Shown here: positions 58,649-64,000 of the stretch, piece after piece
How positions within the stretch are numbered: the stretch's first letter is position 1
Layout: every line of letters starts with the position of its first letter
NCBI RefSeq assembly: GCF_000022025.1
Contig: NC_011886.1
Location: forward strand, 2,707,209 to 2,771,208
From: Pseudarthrobacter chlorophenolicus A6
GTDB taxonomy: Bacteria; Actinomycetota; Actinomycetes; Actinomycetales; Micrococcaceae
Direction: 5' to 3'
Length of the DNA: 64,000 nt
Notes under the pieces: model-generated
Databases searched by the model: none
What the model saw: the letters and a program-made list of their open reading frames with translations, nothing else
What the model was told of the DNA's origin: nothing
Made by a program: the position numbers and the translations under genes

Positions 58649-59593
58649 TTGACTGAGGGCAACAGTTCCCACTACCAGGTCCTCAAGGTGGCCGTCACTG
58701 CCACCGACAAGGAAATCAAGGTGGCGTACCGCCGCGCTGCCCGCTCGGCCCATCCGGACCAGGGCGGAGATGCCGCAACGTTCCGGCAGGTAACAGCAGC
58801 GTATGAGACACTCATCGATCCCCTGCGCCGCAAGGCCTACGACCGTTCCTATGCAGCAGGTTCCTTCCAGGACGCTTCAGCGGACAATGGTGCGCATTTT
58901 GACGCTCCGCCTGCCGGCAGCCGGGCCTCCGCCACCGTGCACCGCCAGCCCGGGACACGCAACACCGCCGGAGACCCGCCCGTCTACCTGCCGCCGTACG
59001 ACGACGGCAGCATGGTTCCGCTGATTCCCCTCGCCCAGGCCAGCCAGCAGGTCCACGGCATGCCGCGCAAGCGCGGCATTTTCGGCGCCGAGGCCAGGAT
59101 CCAGCGCGAAATGCGTACTGTGCAGCTGCTCACCCGGCAGGTCCTGCCGGCCATCCCGGCAGCCAGGCTGATCAACGGCCTCCTGTCCCCCGCGGACAAC
59201 AGCCATATCGACCACGTGGTCCTCTCCGGCTACCGGCTGGCGCTGGTAGGCTCCATGCTGCTTCCCAAGGGCGCCTACGCGTGGGACGGCCGGACGTTGA
59301 ACCATGGCGGGCGTGCCATCGCACCACCGCAGCTGGGGCATGTGGTGCGCGCCATGCAGGACATCTTCCCGGAACTGAACGTGACGGGATGGACTGTGGT
59401 CCACAGCCCCGGCGGGAATTTGCATGAACCGGTGATTGACCAGCACCGGCGCTCAGCGGGAGAGCTCGAACCCGTCAGGATCGTGAACGCTGCGGGGCTG
59501 GCCCGCGGACTCAAGGAGTTCCTGTCCTCCGGCCCGGCCCCCAACACAGTGAATGTTCCGGTACTTGCCCGCCTCCTGCGCGGGATGCACTGA
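58649..59593 (+). CDS. J-domain protein with C-terminal NERD-like region
   Basis: This is a 314-residue protein. A J domain occupies about 8-70, with the key HPD at 35-37 (AHPDQGG), which stimulates Hsp70 ATPase. A linker of about 60 residues follows. The C-terminal part contains SHIDHVVLSGYRLALVGS and GAYAWDG, reminiscent of nuclease-related (NERD) domains; that match is tentative. There is no Gly/Phe or zinc-finger region, so it is not a classic DnaJ. TTG 58649 is preceded by AAGGA at 7 nt. The trmL gene follows after 19 bp, so they are probably co-transcribed. Confidence 0.78.
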   Translation: MTEGNSSHYQVLKVAVTATDKEIKVAYRRAARSAHPDQGGDAATFRQVTAAYETLIDPLRRKAYDRSYAAGSFQDASADNGAHFDAPPAGSRASATVHRQPGTRNTAGDPPVYLPPYDDGSMVPLIPLAQASQQVHGMPRKRGIFGAEARIQREMRTVQLLTRQVLPAIPAARLINGLLSPADNSHIDHVVLSGYRLALVGSMLLPKGAYAWDGRTLNHGGRAIAPPQLGHVVRAMQDIFPELNVTGWTVVHSPGGNLHEPVIDQHRRSAGELEPVRIVNAAGLARGLKEFLSSGPAPNTVNVPVLARLLRGMH

Positions 59594-59612
59594 CTGAGGT
59601 AGCTAGGATGGG

Positions 59613-60083
59613 GTGGTGTTCCGCATCCTCTTTCACGAACCCGAGATTCCCGGCAATACCGGCAACGCCATCCGGCTCGCAGCCATCACCGGTGCGGAAC
59701 TGCACCTCGTGGAGCCGCTGGGCTTCGACTTTTCCGATGCGAAGCTCCGGCGGGCGGGCCTGGATTACCACGACCTCGCCGTCGTCACCGTGCATCCCAC
59801 CCTCGAGGACGCATGGCGCCACCTGCAGCCGGAGCGCGTCTACGCCTTTACCTCCGATGGGACAGCCAGCTACACGGACATCGCCTACCAACCAGGGGAC
59901 GTGCTGATGTTTGGCCGTGAATCCGACGGCCTGCCCGCCGGGGTGAAGTCTGACCCGCACGTTACGGCCACGGTCCGGCTGCCCATGCTGCCCGCGCTGC
60001 GTTCCCTTAACCTGGCCAACGCCGCCTCGATTGCTGTCTACGAGGCGTGGCGGCAGCAGGGCTTTGCCGGCGCCAAACTCTGA
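59613..60083 (+). CDS. trmL: tRNA (cytidine(34)-2'-O)-methyltransferase TrmL
   Basis: This 156-residue SPOUT methyltransferase has the opening RILFHEPEIPGNTGNAIRLA and the deep-knot motifs LMFGRESDGLP and SLNLANAASIAVYEA, which form the SAM pocket. It methylates the ribose of the wobble nucleotide in Leu tRNAs as a dimer. The start is GTG 59613, with a second GTG directly after. Length is typical. It follows the J-domain gene and precedes sigK, which has its own promoter. Confidence 0.93.
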   Translation: MVFRILFHEPEIPGNTGNAIRLAAITGAELHLVEPLGFDFSDAKLRRAGLDYHDLAVVTVHPTLEDAWRHLQPERVYAFTSDGTASYTDIAYQPGDVLMFGRESDGLPAGVKSDPHVTATVRLPMLPALRSLNLANAASIAVYEAWRQQGFAGAKL

Positions 60084-60145
60084 CCAGGCGTACTCACCCC
60101 TCGTCGCGCCGAAGCCGGGTGCCTGCAGGAAATCCGCAAGGCGGC

Positions 60146-60172
60146 CCATCCACTGGCCCGGCAGCCCCGAAT
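60146..60172 (+). promoter_or_regulatory. Candidate SigK-type promoter upstream of sigK
   Basis: CCATCC (60146-60151) and CCGAAT (60167-60172) match both halves of the mycobacterial SigK promoter motif exactly. The 15-nt spacer is 1-2 nt shorter than the usual 16-17. It would let SigK activate its own gene. Confidence 0.5.
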
Positions 60173-60303
60173 TACAGCTGGGAATAGTCGGACGCGTGGT
60201 GGAGGAGGAGCAGGTGACACTTCTGGAGGCAGGGTCCAGACCCGCCCGGCATGCCGTTGGCGTTGCTAAAGATTCTCCGCCAGGAGACTTATGCTTAGAA
60301 GCA

Positions 60304-60912
60304 ATGGAGACTCCCAAGGCGCCAAACACCGAGGCTGTGGCAGCAGTAACTGATTCCCCGGCTGACTCCAGCCACCAACTGGCGGTCCTGCTCGAGGGGA
60401 TAGCGCGCGGTGACCAGGCATCGTTTGCCGAGTTTTACCGGTTGACGTCCCGCAGGGTGTTCGGAATGGCGCGACGAGTGCTGATTGACCCTGAACTCAG
60501 CGAAGACACGACCCAGGAAGTGTTCCTGCAGGTATGGCAGAACGCAGCGAAGTTCGATTCCTCAGCGGGAAGCCCGCTCTCCTGGCTGATGACCATTTCC
60601 CATCGGCGGGCAGTGGACAGGGTGAGATCGGCACAATCCTCCAGCGACCGCGAGGCCAAGTACGGCGCGAGCTCGCAGGACATTGAGCATGACAGCGTTT
60701 CCGATGAGGTCAGCAGCAGGCTCGAAGCCGAGGCTGTGGTCCGCTGCCTGGAAACCCTGACCGAAACACAGCAGGAATCCGTGCGCCTGGCCTACTACGG
60801 CGGCCTCACTTACCGCGAGGTCGCTGAGCGGCTGAACGCTGCAGTACCAACCATTAAGTCCCGAATCCGCGACGGGCTGATCCGATTGAAGACCTGCTTG
60901 GGGGTGAGTTGA
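60304..60912 (+). CDS. sigK: ECF RNA polymerase sigma factor SigK
   Basis: This 202-residue ECF sigma factor has region 2 visible as FYRLTSRRVFGMARRVL and SEDTTQEVFLQVWQNAAKFD. Region 4 appears as ETQQESVRLAYYGGLTYREVA and PTIKSRIRDGLIRLK. It is the SigK branch, controlled by the membrane anti-sigma factor encoded 2 bp downstream. ATG 60304 is chosen because codons before it have poor third-position GC. GTG 60214, with a strong GGAGGAG site, is an in-frame alternative adding 30 residues. A SigK-type promoter motif lies upstream. Confidence 0.9.
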   Translation: METPKAPNTEAVAAVTDSPADSSHQLAVLLEGIARGDQASFAEFYRLTSRRVFGMARRVLIDPELSEDTTQEVFLQVWQNAAKFDSSAGSPLSWLMTISHRRAVDRVRSAQSSSDREAKYGASSQDIEHDSVSDEVSSRLEAEAVVRCLETLTETQQESVRLAYYGGLTYREVAERLNAAVPTIKSRIRDGLIRLKTCLGVS

Positions 60913-60913
60913 G

Positions 60914-61744
60914 ATGACAGACATGAACCACGGACACCACGGCCGGTCTTTCGGCGATACGGTCGCCACTGACCTCGCATCAGGCAGGGCCGTGGACCTC
61001 GCTGAGCTCTATGCCCTGGACGCCGTGACGGACCAGGAGCGGCGCGCCATCGACGAATACGTCTCCTCCGCACCGGAACCCGAACGGCAGGCCTTCCTTG
61101 GCAGGGTCCGCCAGGCAAGGGAAACACTGGCTGCCACCTTCCGCGTAGAGGAAGAGCCCCCCGCAGATCTCTTTGAACGGATTGTTGCCCAGCTTCCGGC
61201 GCACGCAGTGGCCACCGAAGCCCCGCCGGCGACAGTGCCCGCCGCGGCCGACGCCGATGAACTCGCCCTGGCGCGCCAGCGCCGGGAAGAACGGCGCCGG
61301 CCATCGGGAACACGCCGCTGGCTCGCGGGCGTTGCTGCTGCCGCGGCCATAGCCCTGGGCGGAGTCGGGCTGGGAGCTTACTTCGCGGACCAGAACGATC
61401 CCGTCAACCAGGTAGTCAGGGCCTCGGATCTTCGCGAGGCGTCCGTGGACGTTACCGGCGGCGGTACGGCGACACTGCTAATCTCGCCATCGGAGAACGC
61501 CGCGGTGGTGAAGATGAACGGCGTTGCGGCGCCTCCGGCGGGCAAGGTCTACCAGATGTGGCTCATCCCGAAGGACGGTTCCGCACCCGTTTCCCAAGGC
61601 TTGATGGACAAGGAAGCACTGTCCAAGCCCGCGGTGGTCGAAGGCATTTCGTCAGCCGCAGCCCTCGGAATCACCGTGGAGCCCGTAGGCGGTTCCCGCA
61701 CACCCACCCTGCCCACGGTCGCAGCGGCTCCGCTCGGCGCGTAG
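60914..61744 (+). CDS. rskA: Anti-sigma-K factor RskA
   Basis: This is a 276-residue protein. An N-terminal cytoplasmic helix-rich domain (about 15-105; AELYALDAVTDQERRAIDEYV) binds the sigma factor but lacks the zinc HxxxCxxC set. A basic linker, one membrane helix (about 138-158) and an external RskA domain follow (VVKMNGVAAPPAGKVYQMW). It holds SigK at the membrane until regulated proteolysis frees it. It starts 2 bp after the sigK stop, so the pair is co-translated. Confidence 0.92.
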   Translation: MTDMNHGHHGRSFGDTVATDLASGRAVDLAELYALDAVTDQERRAIDEYVSSAPEPERQAFLGRVRQARETLAATFRVEEEPPADLFERIVAQLPAHAVATEAPPATVPAAADADELALARQRREERRRPSGTRRWLAGVAAAAAIALGGVGLGAYFADQNDPVNQVVRASDLREASVDVTGGGTATLLISPSENAAVVKMNGVAAPPAGKVYQMWLIPKDGSAPVSQGLMDKEALSKPAVVEGISSAAALGITVEPVGGSRTPTLPTVAAAPLGA

Positions 61745-61762
61745 CCGGTCTCTGAAAGCAAA

Positions 61763-61798
61763 AGAACACCCCGCCTCCCTAAGGAGACGGGGTGTTCT
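61763..61798. terminator. Terminator after rskA
   Basis: An 11-bp stem (61763-61773 with 61788-61798) continues past one mismatch into four more pairs and a CTAA loop. It lies between convergent rskA and PIG-L genes and could serve both. Confidence 0.88.
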
Positions 61799-61808
61799 GC
61801 GTTGGCGG

Positions 61809-62588
61809 CTAGAAGCCGGCGATGGTCCCTGGGCCGTTCACGGCCACCACATGGAACGCCTCTGCACTCTGCCCGTCCGGAAGACCGGCCCGTTGGGCGT
61901 TGACACTCATACCCTTCCGGACGGCTGCCTCCATGGCTGCCACATCGGGATGCTGGCTCACATGCACGTGAATGGCCTGAAGCTTCGCGTCCACGTGGCC
62001 GGTCACGTCCACCACGTGGTTTTCGCGTTCCTCCGGGCCCGCATAGAGCCACAGCCACGGCAGCTTATAGGCTTCGAGCCCCGCTTCAGCCAGTTCCGGG
62101 TAGGCGAAGGGGTTTTCGACCGCGGGGTAGACGGCCCGTGTCACGGCTTCCCCCACCGCCAGATGGTCCGGATGGCTTTTCTGGATGCGCCGCCAGTTAC
62201 GTTCAGGATGCATGGAAAGCACGACGTCGGGACGGATTTCGCGGATCAGCCGAACCACTCCGCGCATTACCTCGTGCGTCGGTTCGAGGTAGCCGTCGCG
62301 TTGGTGCAGGTAATGGATATCGGTAACGCCTACCAGTTCGGCAGCCCTGCGCTGCTCAGCATCACGCATGGCGATGATGTCTGCCCGGTGGGCCGGGTCG
62401 AATCCGCCGGCGTCACCGTCGGTCATGATGCAGTAGCTCACCTGCACCCCTGCCGCGGTCCAGGCGGCAATGGTGCCGGCAGCACCGAAGTCGATGTCAT
62501 CCGGATGGGCCGCGAAACAGAGCACCCGCTCCACCCGGTGGATTTCCGGATTGAACGGGCTCTGGTCCTGCTGAATCAGTGCAGCCAA
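61809..62588 (-). CDS. PIG-L family (LmbE-like) deacetylase
   Basis: This 259-residue zinc-dependent deacetylase has FAAHPDD at about 25-31 and a later SHPDH, which together provide the metal ligands and catalytic Asp. Family members remove acetyl groups from GlcNAc-linked metabolites; MshB and Mca of mycothiol chemistry belong here. The length fits neither MshB nor Mca exactly, so the substrate is open. The start is TTG 62588, 2 bp after etfA's stop on the same strand, suggesting read-through from the etf genes. Confidence 0.85.
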   Translation of the reverse strand: MAALIQQDQSPFNPEIHRVERVLCFAAHPDDIDFGAAGTIAAWTAAGVQVSYCIMTDGDAGGFDPAHRADIIAMRDAEQRRAAELVGVTDIHYLHQRDGYLEPTHEVMRGVVRLIREIRPDVVLSMHPERNWRRIQKSHPDHLAVGEAVTRAVYPAVENPFAYPELAEAGLEAYKLPWLWLYAGPEERENHVVDVTGHVDAKLQAIHVHVSQHPDVAAMEAAVRKGMSVNAQRAGLPDGQSAEAFHVVAVNGPGTIAGF

Positions 62589-62590
62589 GG

Positions 62591-63541
62591 TCAGCCTTTA
62601 CGCTTCCTGATTTCCGCCGCTGCCTGGGGCAGCACATCGAACACATCCCCGATGATTCCGAAATCAGCGATTTCGAAAACGGGAGACTCAGCGTCCTTGT
62701 TGACCGCGACAATGACCTTGGAAGTCTGCATCCCGGCTTTCTGCTGGATGGCCCCCGAGATGCCCGCGGAGATGTAAAGCTGCGGCGAGACGGTCTTACC
62801 GGTCTGCCCCACCTGGGCGTCGTGGCTGATCCAGCCGGCGTCCGTAGCCGCACGCGATGCACCCACTGCAGCGCCCAGGGCGTCTGCCAGTTCCTCCACG
62901 GGGCCGAAGTCTCCGTCCATGCCGCGCCCACCGGCCACCACTACGCGGGCGTCCGTCAGGTCCGGGCGGCCGCTGGCCGCTTTCTGCTCCCGGGCAGTGA
63001 TGCGGGCAGCGGGAACGGCTCCGGCGGAAACCTCCACGGTGAGGGTTTCCGGTGCCGAGGCTGCTGCCGCCGGTTCCGGTTCCAGGTTGTTGGCCTTGAT
63101 GGTCAGCACGGACACAGCGGTCTTCGCCTTGCAGGCCGTGGTGTACGACCCCGCCAGGACCGACTTGTGGGCAGTTCCGTCGGCATCCACGGACACGACG
63201 TCGGTAATGACGCCGGCGTTGAGCCGGATGGCCAGCCGTGCGGCAACTTCTTTGCCTTCCGGCGAGTTGTCCAGCAGGACCACGTCGGCTTCCGTGGTTT
63301 CTGCCGCGGCCGCCAGGAAGGCAGTCTTGGGTGCGACCAGGAAGTCGTTCAGGTCCTGGGCGGAGGGACGCAGGACGGCCGCGGCGCCGTATTCGGCCAG
63401 GGAAGCGGCCACGGCGTCAGTGAGCTCACCGTTGACGGCGACTGCGGGTTCCCCCAGCGAGCGGGCCAGGGTCAGCAGCTCCAGGCTGCTCTTCTTCAGG
63501 ACGTCGCCCGGGTTGTCAATGAAAACGAGTACTTTTGCCAT
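62591..63541 (-). CDS. etfA: Electron transfer flavoprotein alpha subunit
   Basis: This 316-residue subunit has an N-terminal nucleotide-binding-like half and a C-terminal FAD domain with VVAGGRGM, AAVGASRAATDAGWI and the hallmark QVGQTGKTV and YISAGISGAIQ. With EtfB it collects electrons from acyl-CoA and related dehydrogenases. It starts 13 bp after etfB's stop. Length and motifs are typical; the order matches fixA-fixB (Rv3029c-Rv3028c). Confidence 0.96.
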   Translation of the reverse strand: MAKVLVFIDNPGDVLKKSSLELLTLARSLGEPAVAVNGELTDAVAASLAEYGAAAVLRPSAQDLNDFLVAPKTAFLAAAAETTEADVVLLDNSPEGKEVAARLAIRLNAGVITDVVSVDADGTAHKSVLAGSYTTACKAKTAVSVLTIKANNLEPEPAAAASAPETLTVEVSAGAVPAARITAREQKAASGRPDLTDARVVVAGGRGMDGDFGPVEELADALGAAVGASRAATDAGWISHDAQVGQTGKTVSPQLYISAGISGAIQQKAGMQTSKVIVAVNKDAESPVFEIADFGIIGDVFDVLPQAAAEIRKRKG

Positions 63542-63554
63542 GTCTGTGATCCTC

Positions 63555-64000
63555 TTAGAGCAGCTTCTGGGCGGCCAGGAAGTCCACCAGCTTGATGCCG
63601 GCGTCGCCTTCGTCGGTAATGATGGTGCCGGCGGTCCGTGGCGGCCGTTCCTCGGCGCTGGTCACCGTGGTCCAGGAGCCGGCAAAGCCAACCTGGTCGG
63701 GGGAAACTCCGATGTCCGCGAGGGACAGCGTGGCGATGCTCTTGCGCTTCGCGGCGATGATGCCCTTGAAGTTGGGGTACCGGGGCTCGTTGATCTGGTC
63801 CGTTACGGACACAATTGCGGGCAGCGGCGCTTCCACGGTTTCCGAGGACGTATCCGCGTCGCGGCGGGCGGTCAGGCTGCCGCCGGCAACCTCCAGCGAC
63901 GAAGCGAACGTCACCTGCGGCAGGCCAAGCCGCTCGGCCAGCTGTGCCGGCACAAGGGACGTCTCACCGTCGGTGGACGCCATGCCGGTGATGACCAGGT
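63555..64000 (-). CDS. etfB: Electron transfer flavoprotein beta subunit (partial, C-terminal)
   Basis: Only the last 148 residues are present; the gene runs off the right edge, so its start is outside. LVITGMASTDGETSLVPAQ at the edge and YPNFKGIIAAKRKSI are the EtfB recognition features for AMP binding and contact with EtfA. It forms the heterodimer with EtfA, encoded immediately downstream. Nothing suggests truncation other than the window end. Confidence 0.93.
   Translation of the reverse strand, partial: LVITGMASTDGETSLVPAQLAERLGLPQVTFASSLEVAGGSLTARRDADTSSETVEAPLPAIVSVTDQINEPRYPNFKGIIAAKRKSIATLSLADIGVSPDQVGFAGSWTTVTSAEERPPRTAGTIITDEGDAGIKLVDFLAAQKLL

Overview
The window is 64 kb of high-GC, gene-dense DNA from an actinobacterium, most likely of the family Micrococcaceae (Arthrobacter/Pseudarthrobacter-like). 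The evidence is WhiB1, PdtaS, MtrA-MtrB-LpqB, an Rv3235-family gene next to secA, a large NAD-dependent glutamate dehydrogenase, a SigK/RskA pair, frequent GTG/TTG starts and many 4-bp ATGA/GTGA gene overlaps. I see no tRNA, rRNA, insertion sequence, prophage or CRISPR array. No stretch without a gene exceeds 300 bp; the longest is about 260 bp (54880-55141).

Layout. (1) 1-14401 is a cell-surface polysaccharide locus: the end of an RmlD-like dTDP-rhamnose gene, five family-2 glycosyltransferases, a DUF2304 protein, a flippase-like membrane protein, a large DUF6541 membrane protein, a Wzm/Wzt-type ABC exporter, a GlfT2-type galactofuranosyltransferase, UDP-galactopyranose mutase and a hexapeptide acyltransferase. 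Together they look able to make and export a rhamnose- and galactofuranose-containing glycan. (2) 14587-19110 holds an unusual 1346-residue FHA plus FtsK/SpoIIIE (EssC/EccC-like) ATPase, overlapping a convergent small membrane protein gene. (3) 19342-26083 holds whiB1, the pdtaS sensor kinase and gdh. (4) 26141-30737 holds a CpaE-like ATPase coupled to a CpaB-like SAF protein, a small BldC/MerR-like helix-turn-helix protein, an unrecognised protein, a LysM protein and an Rv3235-family protein. (5) 30839-41180, all on the minus strand, holds secA, a YcaQ-like gene, hpf, comF and lpqB-mtrB-mtrA.

(6) 41361-47719 on the plus strand is a GPDPase-membrane-domain / DUF4129 / DUF4350 / MoxR / DUF58 / DUF4166 operon with tightly coupled starts. 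(7) 47735-55141 holds a MetE-C-like protein coupled to chorismate mutase and a four-gene peptide ABC importer (fused DppDF, DppC, DppB, DppA) with a long hairpin after dppA. (8) 55142-58464 holds mnmA, a cysteine desulfurase and a lipoprotein. (9) 58649-61744 holds a J-domain protein, trmL, sigK and its anti-sigma factor. (10) 61809-64000 holds a PIG-L deacetylase, etfA and the end of etfB.

The most interesting leads are: the EssC-like ATPase with no visible WXG100 partner; the galactan-type assembly set in an organism that probably lacks mycolates; the CpaB/CpaE pair without the rest of a pilus system; 10-bp direct repeats before the LysM gene, near a BldC-like regulator gene; a CRP-like site before whiB1; and an exact match to both halves of the known mycobacterial SigK promoter motif upstream of sigK. 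All functional calls rest on reading the translated sequence; no database search was run.
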